Shown here: positions 49,905-58,421 of the stretch, in pieces
Numbering within the stretch: the first letter of the stretch is position 1
Layout: every line of letters starts with the position of its first letter
Assembly: GCA_963716735.1 (NCBI GenBank)
Contig: OY970321.1
Location: forward strand, 2,604,001 to 2,668,000
Reading direction: 5' to 3'
Source of the DNA: VRUE01 sp963716735
GTDB lineage: Bacteria > Actinomycetota > Thermoleophilia > Solirubrobacterales > 70-9
Length of the DNA: 64,000 nt
Position numbers and translations under genes: made by a program
Notes under the pieces: generated by a model
What the model saw: the letters and a program-made list of their open reading frames with translations, nothing else
What the model was told of the DNA's origin: nothing
Databases searched by the model: none

Positions 49905-51602
49905 ATGCCAGCAGTAGCACCGAGCGAGTTCCCGCCGCCGTTTGACGCAGCCGACGTGATCGGCCCGCCGACCGACCCGGAGGATGATCGAATAGAGGTT
50001 GGCGTCGCGATCGTCGGAGGCGGGCCCGCCGGGCTCGCCTGCGCGAACAAGCTGATGCAGCTGCTGGAGGACGAGCCGGAGCTGACCGAGAAGCTGGGTG
50101 AAGTGCCGGTAGCGGTGATCGAGAAGGGCAAAGTCGCCGGGGCGCACCTGCTATCCGGGGCCAACATGAAGCCCTCGGCGATGGAAGAGCTGTTCCCCGA
50201 CCTCGACAAGTCGGAGTGGCCGGTCTACCAGGAGGTGACCAAGGACGCCGTCTACCTGCTGACGTCGAAGAAAGCGATTCCGGTCAAGCCACCGCCTCCC
50301 GGTTTCAAAAACCACGGCAACTACGTCACCTCGGTCGCCAAATTGGGCCGCTTTCTCTCCGACAAGGCCGAGGAAGCCGGCGTCTACATCCTCTCCGAGA
50401 CCGCCGCGACCAAGCTGCTGGTCGAGGATCGCGTCGTCAAGGGCGTGCGCTCCGGCGACCGCGGTCGCGGCAAGGATGGTGAAGAGCTCGGCAATTTCGA
50501 GCCCGGCTCCGACGTTGTCGCCAAGGCGACCGTCCTCGCCGAGGGAACCGTCGGCCACCTCACCTACGCCGCCTACGACTACTTCGACATGCACGGGGCT
50601 GACCCGATGCGCTGGGAGCTCGGGGTGAAAGAGGTCTGGGAGGTGAAGGAGCCGCTCGACCGCGTGATACACACGATGGGCTGGCCGCTGCGCAAGTCGC
50701 CCAAATTCAACGAGTTCGGCGGCAGCTTCATCTACCCAATGGGCGAGGACAAGATCTGCATCGGCCTCGTCGCCGGGCTCGACTACACCGACGCGACCTT
50801 CAGCGTCCACGACGCCCTGCAGCTCTTCAAGACCCACCCCTTCATCAAGAAGCTGATCGAGGGGGGCAAGCGGGTTGCCTGGGGGGCGAAGACGATTCCC
50901 TCCGGCGGCTACTTCGCTATGCCCAAGCGCCTCGCCGTCCCCGGCATGGTCGTCGCCGGCGACGCGGCGAGCATGGTCAACATCCCGACCCTGAAGGGCG
51001 TCCACTACGCGATGCACGCCGGCATGTACGCGGCGGAGTCGATCGTCGCGGCGCTGAAGGAAGACTCGGTCAACTTCGAGGCTTACGACGAGAAGGTCCG
51101 CAACTCGATGATCGAGAAGGACCTGCACGAATCGCGCAACATGCGCCAGCCATTCTCCAAAGGCTTCTTCCTTGGTGGCGCTTTCGCATCGGCGATGACG
51201 GTCACGAAAGGCAACTTCCCCGGCGGCCATTGGAAGCAGGAGGACGACGCAGAGAACGAGATGGAGATCGGCAAGGCGGGCGATATGTACGTCAAGCCCG
51301 ACAACGAGCTGACCTTCAACAAGCTCGACTCGGTCTTCCTCTCCGGCAACGCCACCCGCGACGACGCGCCCAACCACGTCCGCATCCAGACCAGGGTGCC
51401 GCGTGAGATCGCCCAGACCTGGGTCTCGATGTGCCCGGCCCAGGTCTACGAGATCCCCGACGAGCAGCTCGAGAACGGCGCCGCCGAAGTCGACGTCCAC
51501 GTCACCGCCTCCAACTGCGTGCAGTGCGGCGCGATCACCGCCAAGGGCGGCCGCCTCACGTTGCCGGAGGGCGGCGATGGCCCGCTCTACCAAGAGACGT
51601 AG
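49905..51602 (+). CDS. Electron-transfer-flavoprotein:quinone oxidoreductase with incomplete Fe-S ligand set
   Basis: 565 residues from ATG 49905 (aaaggag upstream); the longer open frame to 49482 overlaps etfA. FAD Rossmann motif VAIVGGGPAGLACANKL, LLSGANMKP, VLAEGTVGHL, PGMVVAGDAASMVNIPTLKGVHYAM are those of ETF-QO. The C-terminal ferredoxin-like part has SMCPAQVYE (Cys510) and NCVQCGAIT (Cys538, Cys541), but the fourth cluster ligand of the usual CxxCxxC run is Ile544. So it is either a variant with a three-Cys cluster or a family branch with changed Fe-S chemistry. Operon with etfBA. Confidence 0.9.
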   Translation: MPAVAPSEFPPPFDAADVIGPPTDPEDDRIEVGVAIVGGGPAGLACANKLMQLLEDEPELTEKLGEVPVAVIEKGKVAGAHLLSGANMKPSAMEELFPDLDKSEWPVYQEVTKDAVYLLTSKKAIPVKPPPPGFKNHGNYVTSVAKLGRFLSDKAEEAGVYILSETAATKLLVEDRVVKGVRSGDRGRGKDGEELGNFEPGSDVVAKATVLAEGTVGHLTYAAYDYFDMHGADPMRWELGVKEVWEVKEPLDRVIHTMGWPLRKSPKFNEFGGSFIYPMGEDKICIGLVAGLDYTDATFSVHDALQLFKTHPFIKKLIEGGKRVAWGAKTIPSGGYFAMPKRLAVPGMVVAGDAASMVNIPTLKGVHYAMHAGMYAAESIVAALKEDSVNFEAYDEKVRNSMIEKDLHESRNMRQPFSKGFFLGGAFASAMTVTKGNFPGGHWKQEDDAENEMEIGKAGDMYVKPDNELTFNKLDSVFLSGNATRDDAPNHVRIQTRVPREIAQTWVSMCPAQVYEIPDEQLENGAAEVDVHVTASNCVQCGAITAKGGRLTLPEGGDGPLYQET

Positions 51603-51607
51603 GGCCG

Positions 51608-51690
51608 GGACGAGCCACCCTCCGTCGGACAAATGCCGGGCTAATTAGCCCGGCATTTTGAGTATCCGCCCGCCGGAGGGTGGCTCGTCC
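51608..51690. repeat. Nested inverted repeat with 28-bp perfect palindrome
   Basis: Outer perfect 17-bp arms (51608-51624 / 51674-51690) enclose a 28-bp perfect palindrome (51631-51658; arms aaatgccgggct / agcccggcattt around AATT) that ends in T's and looks like an intrinsic terminator. Located between the ETF-QO stop and the DMT-type gene. Confidence 0.85.
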
Positions 51691-51719
51691 GCCTTTGTGT
51701 GGCTGGATAGGGTCGGCTC

Positions 51720-52622
51720 GTGGTGGTCCTCGGCATAGCTTCGGCGGTTGGAGCTTCTTTGCTCTACAACACCTCGATCGCGTTGCAGGCGCTGGAGGTT
51801 CGGGAGGTGCCGGGTGAGCACTCGCTGCGGGTGTCGCTGATCGGCAAGCTGGTGCGGAATCGGCGCTGGCTGGGGGCTACCGCGCTGGGGCTGGTGGGCT
51901 GGCCGCTGGAGATCGTGGCGTTGCTGCTGGCACCGCTGACGGTTGTGCAGCCGTGCCTGGCCAGCGGGTTGATCCTGTTGCTCTGGCTTGGCGCTACTCG
52001 GCTGGGGGAGAGGCCTGGGCGGCGGGAGTGGGTTGCCGTGACGGCCATCGTCGCCGGTGTGGCCGGAGTTGCCCTGGCAGCGCCGGAGCGGACCACCGAC
52101 CATGCTGGCGCCGGAGCCATCGCGCTCGCCCTGGCGTTGGTCGCGATTCCGATCGCCGCTCCCTATGCCCTGCGGGCGCGCTTCCGACATTCACCACACC
52201 AGGAGGGGGTCAAAGTCGGATGGGCGAACATCGCCACGCTTGCGGTGGTCAGCGCCGGCTGCGGCTACGCCTGGACCGCGATCGCCAGCAAGCTGCTCAC
52301 CGACGAGCTGGCCGCCGGGGCGATCGTCGTCGCCGCCCTCTGGCTGGGCACCGCCGCGGCCTCCGAGGGCCTGGCGCTGCTGAGCGAGATGAGCGCCCTA
52401 CAGCGGCGCGCCGCAACGCACGTGGCGCCGGTGATGTTCGCGGTCCAGATCCTCGTCCCGGTTCTGCTGGCGCCGCTGATCTTCGGCGAGTCCTGGGGTG
52501 ACACGCCCCTCGGTGGCATCGCCCTAGTCGCCTTTATAGGGGTGGCGGTGGTGGGAACGATGCTGCTCGCCGGTTCCCGTTCAGTCGCAGTCGTTTTGGA
52601 ATCCGCCCGAGACAGGACCTGA
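51720..52622 (+). CDS. DMT/EamA-like multi-pass membrane protein
   Basis: 300 residues from GTG 51720, about nine hydrophobic segments (VVLGIASAVGASLLYNTSIAL; LGATALGLVGWPLEIVALLLAP; EWVAVTAIVAGVAGVALAAP; TLAVVSAGCGYAWTAIASKLL ...). The two-half repeat (LGxxxxxEP-like 'LASGLILLLWLGATRLGERPG' and 'VPVLLAPLIFGESWGDTPLGG') is of the drug/metabolite transporter type; the NIPA-like subgroup is also possible. Substrate unknown. The stop lies inside the left arm of the inverted repeat at 52609. Confidence 0.75.
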   Translation: MVVLGIASAVGASLLYNTSIALQALEVREVPGEHSLRVSLIGKLVRNRRWLGATALGLVGWPLEIVALLLAPLTVVQPCLASGLILLLWLGATRLGERPGRREWVAVTAIVAGVAGVALAAPERTTDHAGAGAIALALALVAIPIAAPYALRARFRHSPHQEGVKVGWANIATLAVVSAGCGYAWTAIASKLLTDELAAGAIVVAALWLGTAAASEGLALLSEMSALQRRAATHVAPVMFAVQILVPVLLAPLIFGESWGDTPLGGIALVAFIGVAVVGTMLLAGSRSVAVVLESARDRT

Positions 52623-52710
52623 TCAAGCAGATCAAGGACGCAGAGAGCGCCGCGTGCTTCGCACGCAAGCGACCGAGGACGCCGATATGCGCCGCATCAG
52701 GTCCTGTCTC
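52609..52710. repeat. Inverted repeat (15-bp arms) across the gene junction
   Basis: Perfect arms 52609-52623 and 52696-52710 enclose 72 bases with a second hairpin gcgtgc-ttc-gcacgc (52652-52666). The left arm contains the DMT stop and the right arm overlaps the first codons of the DegT gene, so folding would occlude the DegT start. Confidence 0.75.
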
Positions 52711-53766
52711 ACTGGTAGCGTTGCGCCCGCTTTGCCTCCTCCAGTCAGCCCTTCGCTCGACGCGAGCAAGTTTGCGATCGGGTTCGATCATCGCGATCGC
52801 GTTCGCCTCTTCGAGCTATGGACCCAGGTGCTCGACTCCGAGCAGTGGTCCGAGGGCGCGATGCTGGAGGCCTTCGAGCAGCGCTGGTCGCAATGGAACG
52901 ATCTGCCCAGCCTGGGCCTGTCCAGCTGGGCCGGCGGTGCCCTCGCCGCGCTCGAGTTCGCCGGCGTGCGAAGCGAGACCGTGCTCTGCCCGTCCAACAC
53001 CTTCATGGCGACGCCTCTGGCCGCGATCAACGCCGGCGCCGAGGTCGAGTTCGTCGACTGCAACCGGGGCGACCTCTGCATGTCCTTCGAGGATTTCGAG
53101 CGCAAGGCCGAGCGCACGAAGCCGAAGGCGGCGATCCTCGTCCACATCGGCGGCCACATCGCCTTCGATTCCGAGCGGATCGCGGCCTACTGCCGTGAGA
53201 ACGGCATCTTCCTGCTCGAGGACTGCGCCCACGCCCACGGTGCCGAGTGGGGAGAGCGCAAGCCCGGGAGCTTCGGCGACGCCGGCGTCTACTCGCTCTA
53301 CGCGACCAAGACCGTGTCGACCGGGGAGGGGGGAGTGCTCGTATCCGCCCGCCCCGAGCTAATCGAGTTCGCGGCCAAGTTCCGCAACTACGGCAAGTTC
53401 GCGCACGAGGTGGACGGTCTCAACTTCCGCATGAGCGAGTTCACCGCGGCCCTCGGCCTGGTCCAGGCCGACCGTATGGAGGGGATCGTCGCCTGGAAGA
53501 ACCAGTACGCGCACGAGCACCTCGATGTCCTCCATCCGGCGCGACCCGAGCTGCCCGACGGGATGGTCTCCGGCCTCTACAAGTACATCGTCTTCGAGCC
53601 GATCGAGAAGTCGACGGGGCGGGTCTACGAGGAGCCCTGCCACCGGATCATGGGCCGCGACGAGCGCCTTCCCAATACCGATTGGGTGGCCGAGAACCAC
53701 TGGTGCGTGCCGCTCTACTACCGCCCGGAGAGCCGGGACGATGCCCTCGCAGAGGAGGAAGCATGA
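52687..53766 (+). CDS. DegT/DnrJ/EryC1/StrS-family aminotransferase
   Basis: 359 residues from ATG 52687 (gagga, 7-base spacing); a GTG at 52654 is the alternative. PLP fold type I: LCPSNTFMATPLAAINAGAEVEFVDCN, LEDCAHAHGAEWGERKPGSFGDAGVYSLYATKTVSTGEGGVLVS with the PLP lysine in ATKT, and NYGKFAHEVDGLNFRMSEFTAALGLVQ. Aminates keto-sugar nucleotides for envelope glycans, or is a DegT homologue of other use. The stop overlaps the next start (ATGA), so it belongs with the epimerase-glycosyltransferase fusion. Confidence 0.88.
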   Translation: MRRIRSCLTGSVAPALPPPVSPSLDASKFAIGFDHRDRVRLFELWTQVLDSEQWSEGAMLEAFEQRWSQWNDLPSLGLSSWAGGALAALEFAGVRSETVLCPSNTFMATPLAAINAGAEVEFVDCNRGDLCMSFEDFERKAERTKPKAAILVHIGGHIAFDSERIAAYCRENGIFLLEDCAHAHGAEWGERKPGSFGDAGVYSLYATKTVSTGEGGVLVSARPELIEFAAKFRNYGKFAHEVDGLNFRMSEFTAALGLVQADRMEGIVAWKNQYAHEHLDVLHPARPELPDGMVSGLYKYIVFEPIEKSTGRVYEEPCHRIMGRDERLPNTDWVAENHWCVPLYYRPESRDDALAEEEA

Positions 53767-56099
53767 GAGTCCTGGTGACCGGCGGCGGCGGTTTCATCGG
53801 TTCGCACGTGGTCGACCGCCTGATGGAGGACGGGCATACACCGCGGATCTTCGACCTCAGCGCCTCTCCCTACCACTCGCCACTCGAAGTCGAGACCTTC
53901 ACCGGCAGCATCACCGATCCCGCCAACCTCGACCTGGCGATGCGCGACTGCGACGCGGTCATCCATCTGGCCGCGGTCGCCGACGTCGCCCACGTCCTCG
54001 CCGACCCGGTGCTGGCCGAGGAGGTCAACACCCGCGGCACTCTCAACGTGCTCGAGGCCGCCTGTCGGGCCGAGGTCGGTCGCGTCGTCTACGGCTCGAC
54101 CACCTGGGTCTACAGCGACTGCGCCGAGCAGGCGGTCGACGAGGCGACGCCGATTCCGGCCCCACGTCACCTCTACACCGCGACCAAGCTGGCGGGTGAG
54201 ACCTACTGCGCCGGCTACGCCGAGCTCTACGACCTCGAGTGCACGGTGTTGCGCTTCGGCATCCCCTACGGCCCACGGGCCCGCGCCGCCGGCGTCGTCG
54301 CCAAGTTCACCGATCTGGCCTTCGAAGGCAAGGCGCTGACGATCGCCGGCGACGGCAGTCAGACGCGCAGCTTCATCTACGTCGAGGACCTGTCCGACGG
54401 CGTCGTCGCCGCGCTGGCGCCCGAGGCTGCCGGCCGCACCTACAACCTCTCCGGAGACGAGGTCGTGACGATCCTCGAGATCGCCGAGCGGGTCCAGGAA
54501 AACACCGACGGCTGCGAGATCGTCCACACCCCGCCGCGCCCCGGCGACTTCCCCGGCAAGGAGATCTCCAACCAGCGGGCACTGGATGAGATCGGCTGGA
54601 AGGCCGAGACCAGCTTTCGCGAGGGGGTGCGCCGTTACGTCGAGTGGGTACGCGGCTGCATCCGTCCCCCCGACCCGATCCCCGGCCTGAAGCCGGTTCT
54701 GAGCCATAACGGCAACGGCAACGGCCGCGCTCCCGGCTCGCTCCTGGAGGGGGCCAGCGAGGAGATAGGCGAGCGGTCGCCGCGGGTTCTCGTGCTCACC
54801 GCCGACATCGGCGAGGGCCACGACCTCCCCGCCCGGATGATCAAGGACGACGTCGAACGAGAGATCCCCGGCGCCACGGTCGAGATCGTCGACGGCCTCA
54901 AGGCAATGGGCCGGATCTCGTCTTCCGTAGCCCGCGACGGATCCCGCTTCACCTTCCGCTGGATGCCCTGGCTGTTCGACCTCCAGTACTGGCTGATCAC
55001 CAAGTTCGCGCCGACGCGCTGGCTGATGCACCACCTCAGCTACCTGCTCGGCGCCCGGGGTCTGATGCGCGTCGTCGAACAGCACCAGCCCGACGTCGTC
55101 GTCTCCACCTATCCCGGCGTGACGGCGGTGCTCGGAATGCTGCGCGAGAACCGGCGCCTGCTGGTGCCAGTGCAGTCGGCGATCACCGACCTCGCCGGGC
55201 TGCGCTACTGGGCGCATCCCGGGGTCGATCTGCACTTCGTCACCCACCCCGAGTCGATCGAGGAGGTCGAGCGGCTGGTCGGTCCGGGCTGCGTCGAGTG
55301 GATGCGGCCGCCGATCGCCCGTGACTTCCTGATGCCGCGTACGCGTGCCGCCGCACGCGAGGCACTTGACGTGCCGGCTCATGCCCGCATGGTGCTCGTC
55401 TCGGGTGGCGGCTGGGGGATCGGCGATCTCGAAGGCGCGATCGACGCCGCGCTCGCCGGCGAGGACACCCTCGTCGTCTGCATCGCCGGCCGCAATGAGG
55501 CGGCGCGCGAAAAGCTGGAGCAGCACTACGCGGACAACGAGCGGGTCCGGGTGATCGGATTCACCGAGCAGATGAGCGACTGGATGGCGGCGGCGGACGC
55601 GATGGTCCACTCGACCGCCGGGCTGACGGTACTCGAGGCCCACATCCGCGGCTGCCCGGTCGTCTCCTACGGCTTCTCGGCCGGCCACCTGCGAGCTAAC
55701 AACGCCGCTTTCGAGCGTTTTGGCCTTGCCGAGGTGGCGCGTTCCGAGCACGAGCTCACCTCGACGCTGCGCCACCTGACGCGGGAACGCCGTTCGCCCG
55801 ACTCCTCCTTTGCCTCGCTCCCGTCGATCGCCTCTCGCGTGTTGACGGCGCGGCCGCGGATCAAGCCGCAGCCGGTCTGGCGACTGCGGATGGAGCGCGT
55901 CGCGACGGCGGTCAGCCTGGTAGCCGTGGCCGCCGTGATGCTGCTCGCGGTGATCCACCGCGAGACGCCCTACCGGGTGATCGCCCGGCCGCTCGAGAGC
56001 CGCATCCACCTCGGCAAGGACGAAGAAGCCATTGCCGCCCCCGCGGTGCAGGCGTCTGAGCCGGCGGCCCCGCGAAACGCCGCAGCCGACGGGCATTGA
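53763..56099 (+). CDS. Fusion: NAD-dependent sugar epimerase + MGDG-synthase-like glycosyltransferase
   Basis: 778 residues from ATG 53763. Residues 1-305 are an extended SDR: VLVTGGGGFIGSHVVDRL (NAD), VIHLAAVADV, YGSTTWVYSDCA, YTATKLAGE (Tyr-x3-Lys). A Pro/Gly/Asn linker (about 306-338) joins a GT28-like region beginning PRVLVLTADIGEGHDLPARM, as in MGDG synthase/UgtP, with 'VVVSTYPGVTAVLG', LVSGGGWGIGDLEGAI and MVHSTAGLTVLEAHIRGCPV (donor site). One membrane segment near the end (about 710-730). Predicted to make and transfer one sugar on a membrane lipid; the joining of both steps in one chain is unusual. Overlaps DegT (4 bases) and the deacetylase gene (4 bases). Confidence 0.85.
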   Translation: MRVLVTGGGGFIGSHVVDRLMEDGHTPRIFDLSASPYHSPLEVETFTGSITDPANLDLAMRDCDAVIHLAAVADVAHVLADPVLAEEVNTRGTLNVLEAACRAEVGRVVYGSTTWVYSDCAEQAVDEATPIPAPRHLYTATKLAGETYCAGYAELYDLECTVLRFGIPYGPRARAAGVVAKFTDLAFEGKALTIAGDGSQTRSFIYVEDLSDGVVAALAPEAAGRTYNLSGDEVVTILEIAERVQENTDGCEIVHTPPRPGDFPGKEISNQRALDEIGWKAETSFREGVRRYVEWVRGCIRPPDPIPGLKPVLSHNGNGNGRAPGSLLEGASEEIGERSPRVLVLTADIGEGHDLPARMIKDDVEREIPGATVEIVDGLKAMGRISSSVARDGSRFTFRWMPWLFDLQYWLITKFAPTRWLMHHLSYLLGARGLMRVVEQHQPDVVVSTYPGVTAVLGMLRENRRLLVPVQSAITDLAGLRYWAHPGVDLHFVTHPESIEEVERLVGPGCVEWMRPPIARDFLMPRTRAAAREALDVPAHARMVLVSGGGWGIGDLEGAIDAALAGEDTLVVCIAGRNEAAREKLEQHYADNERVRVIGFTEQMSDWMAAADAMVHSTAGLTVLEAHIRGCPVVSYGFSAGHLRANNAAFERFGLAEVARSEHELTSTLRHLTRERRSPDSSFASLPSIASRVLTARPRIKPQPVWRLRMERVATAVSLVAVAAVMLLAVIHRETPYRVIARPLESRIHLGKDEEAIAAPAVQASEPAAPRNAAADGH

Positions 56100-56746
56100 T
56101 CCAGGCCCTCGCTCCCGTCGTCCCGGGTGTGGCGGCCCGGTACGGGATCGTGCGGCGCCAGGAGGGCGCCGAGGGCGTTGCGCTCACCTTTGATGACGGC
56201 CCGCATCCGCAGGGCACGCCGCTTGTGCTGGAGATCCTGCGTGAGGCGGGCGCGCCGGCGACCTTCTTCCTCGCTGGAGAGCAGGTCGAGCGCCGTCCCT
56301 CGCTGGCGGCGGAGATCGTCGCGGCTGGGCACCGCGTCGCGCTGCACTGTCACCGTCATCGCAACGCCCTGCGCCTGACCGGACATCGGCTCGACGAAGA
56401 CCTGGAGCGGGGGCGGGAGGCGATCGAGAGCGCGAGTGGCCAGGCCATCGCCGACCACCGCCCGCCCTACGGGATATACAGCGCCGCCGCCCTGCGAGCG
56501 TGCCGGCAGCGGGGCTGGCGGCCGGTGCTCTGGTCGCAATGGGGGAGGGATTGGCGGGGGAGCGCTACGGCGCGCTCGATCGCCAATCGGGCGACCGGCT
56601 CAGCCCGCCCCGGGGACATCGTCCTGCTGCACGACGCCGACTACTACAGCGCCCCCGGTTCCTGGGTACGCACGGTGGCGGCCCTGCCAATCATCCTCGA
56701 GGAGCTCGGCAACGCCGGGCTGAAGACGGCCTCGCTGCGTCGCTGA
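56096..56746 (+). CDS. Polysaccharide deacetylase (CE4, NodB homology)
   Basis: 216 residues from TTG 56096, overlapping the fusion gene stop. NodB motifs: ALTFDDGPHPQGTP (Asp-Asp), HRVALHCHRHRNALRL (the His-x3-His pair for zinc), DHRPPYG, VLLHDADYY. No clear signal peptide, so the catalytic domain may be cytoplasmic or delivered otherwise. De-N-acetylates a glycan or lipid-linked sugar; with the DegT and fusion genes it forms an envelope-sugar cluster. Confidence 0.87.
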   Translation: MIQALAPVVPGVAARYGIVRRQEGAEGVALTFDDGPHPQGTPLVLEILREAGAPATFFLAGEQVERRPSLAAEIVAAGHRVALHCHRHRNALRLTGHRLDEDLERGREAIESASGQAIADHRPPYGIYSAAALRACRQRGWRPVLWSQWGRDWRGSATARSIANRATGSARPGDIVLLHDADYYSAPGSWVRTVAALPIILEELGNAGLKTASLRR

Positions 56747-56925
56747 GTGGGCGGTGCGAGGGTCCATTGCTCGCAGCCCGCAAAGGCTTCGTCGAGCCGC
56801 TTCGCCATCGCGCTTCTCCTCGTGGGCCGATCCTGGTCGAAGATTTCCTGGGGCATGAATCCCTCTCCGTCCTGTAGGGGGCGTTAAGGAAGTTTCTCCC
56901 CTCCGTCAGACGAAAAAAAGTGCAA
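56747..56925. other. Gap between convergent genes, no clear gene
   Basis: 179 bases between the deacetylase stop and the hydrolase stop. Small frames on either strand lack start signals and codon character; only weak, partial inverted repeats. I see nothing that can be named. Confidence 0.5.
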
Positions 56926-57759
56926 TTAGCGGAAATCGGCAATTAAGTCCGCAAGTTGCGCGGGCTGATCCAGCGGCACGAACGTCTTCGCGTCCGAGAT
57001 TTCGACCAGGCGGGCGTTCGGGACTTCGCCGGCGAGGCGCTGCGCGTACTTCAGCGGAAAGAGTTTGTCGCCCGGGGCCCAGGTGAGCAGAAGCGGCAGC
57101 TCGGAGCCGCGCAGCTTCTCCGCCGCCTCCAGCGTGTAGCGCTTGTTCATCCCGACCGTCACCTTCTTGGCGTCGCGTTTGACCCCAGGGTCGTGAAGGG
57201 CAGGCTCCATCCAGGATGCGATCAACTCGGGCGGGATCGGCTTCTTGGAGAACGGCTTGAAGGCGGCCCGGGCCAGGGCGGGGATGCGGAATGGCGCGGC
57301 CAGCACGGACATGCCGCCGGGCAGAGCCGCGATCGGCGGCATCGTCTTGAAGATCCCGGGCGGGAAGTTCTCGTGGGTGTCGCAGTTCGTCAGGACCAGG
57401 CGGCCGATCCGCTCCGGGTGGCGGGTGGCGAGCACCTGGGACATCGCACCGCCCGAGTCGTTGCCGACGATCGTCACGTCGTTCAGATCGAGAGCCTCGA
57501 GGAAGCTGGCGACGATCGCCGCGATGCCATAGGGGGAGAGGTCGGCGTCGGGCTTCATTGCTATTTGCTGGGCGCCGATCGGCCAGTCGGGAGCGAAGCA
57601 GCGGCAGCGATCGGCGAGGTTGTCGACGACGCCGTCCCAAAGCCGGCCGTCGACCAGGTAGCCATGGACGAAGACGACCGGCTTGCCCTCGCCGGCCTCG
57701 CGGTAGCGGATCCTTCCCGCGGGCAGGTCGATCTCGTGGCGCTGCTCTGACTGGCTCAT
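56926..57759 (-). CDS. Alpha/beta hydrolase with atypical catalytic triad
   Basis: 277 residues. Oxyanion loop FVHGYLVDGRLW, nucleophile elbow VGNDSGGAM (Asp101 as nucleophile, as in haloalkane dehalogenases and epoxide hydrolases), LVLTNCDTHENFPPG, LLLTWAPGDKLFP. The position of the usual catalytic histidine reads SDAKTFVPLDQP, with Thr259 in place of His. So the enzyme may use another base or be a non-catalytic branch. Divergent from a TetR gene with a palindrome in between, a standard hydrolase-repressor pair. Confidence 0.82.
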   Translation of the reverse strand: MSQSEQRHEIDLPAGRIRYREAGEGKPVVFVHGYLVDGRLWDGVVDNLADRCRCFAPDWPIGAQQIAMKPDADLSPYGIAAIVASFLEALDLNDVTIVGNDSGGAMSQVLATRHPERIGRLVLTNCDTHENFPPGIFKTMPPIAALPGGMSVLAAPFRIPALARAAFKPFSKKPIPPELIASWMEPALHDPGVKRDAKKVTVGMNKRYTLEAAEKLRGSELPLLLTWAPGDKLFPLKYAQRLAGEVPNARLVEISDAKTFVPLDQPAQLADLIADFR

Positions 57760-57806
57760 TGCATCCTCCTCGGGGCGTGTTTCCGGCCGATGAGGCTGGT
57801 AAATTA

Positions 57807-57821
57807 CATACAGACTGTATG
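57807..57821. promoter_or_regulatory. TetR operator overlapping the tetR start codon
   Basis: catacag-a-ctgtatg, perfect 15-bp palindrome whose last three bases are the TetR ATG (57819-57821). Binding would block both divergent genes. Confidence 0.78.
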
Positions 57822-58421
57822 AATGTCAAACGGACCCAGGCGGAACGCTCCGAATCGACGCGCGACGCGCTGATCGAAGCAGCGCGGGCTCTCTTCGCCG
57901 AGCGCGGTTACGCCGCTGTCGGCACCGAGGAGATCGTGCGCTCCGCCGGCGTAACCCGTGGAGCGCTCTACCACCACTTCGGCGGCAAGCGCGACCTCTT
58001 CGAGGCGGTCTACGAACGAATCGAGGTCGAGCTCGCGCAGCGCATCGCCGACGGGGCGCTCAACTCCGGTGCCGCGGCGCCGTTGGAGGCGATGCGAGCT
58101 GGCGCTGAGATGTTCCTCCAGGCCGCCACCGAGCCGGAGGCGCAGCGGATCGTCCTGCTAGACGGGCCAGCGGTCCTTGGTTGGGACCGCTGGCGAGAGA
58201 TCGCCGCCGAGCACGGGCTCGGCCTGATCGAGGCGACCTTGCAGGCGGCGGTCGATGCCGGCGCGATTCGGGCGCAGCCGGTGCGACCGCTTGCACACGT
58301 GCTGATGGGCGCCCTCGATGAGGCGGCGATGTTGGTCGCCCGGGCCGAGGACCCGGAGCAGATGCGGGCCGAAGTCGGCCGCACGCTCGATTCGCTTCTG
58401 GTCGCGCTCAGCGCCGGCTGA
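57819..58421 (+). CDS. TetR-family transcriptional regulator
   Basis: 200 residues from ATG 57819; the longer open frame is antisense to the hydrolase and is not used. N-terminal HTH: AERSESTRDALIEAARALFAERGYAAVGTEEIVRSAGVTRGALYHHFGGKRDLFEAVY. The C-terminal ligand domain (LGWDRWREIAAEHGLGLIEATLQAAVDAG) is of the TetR_C_13-like type. Divergent from the hydrolase gene; the 15-bp palindrome over its start codon is the likely operator. Its stop region overlaps the convergent GGDEF gene by 14 bases. Confidence 0.9.
   Translation: MNVKRTQAERSESTRDALIEAARALFAERGYAAVGTEEIVRSAGVTRGALYHHFGGKRDLFEAVYERIEVELAQRIADGALNSGAAAPLEAMRAGAEMFLQAATEPEAQRIVLLDGPAVLGWDRWREIAAEHGLGLIEATLQAAVDAGAIRAQPVRPLAHVLMGALDEAAMLVARAEDPEQMRAEVGRTLDSLLVALSAG

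Noticed and set aside
53718..56096. 792-residue minus-strand frame
   Set aside because: Exact antisense of the epimerase-glycosyltransferase fusion, with no start signal or domain.
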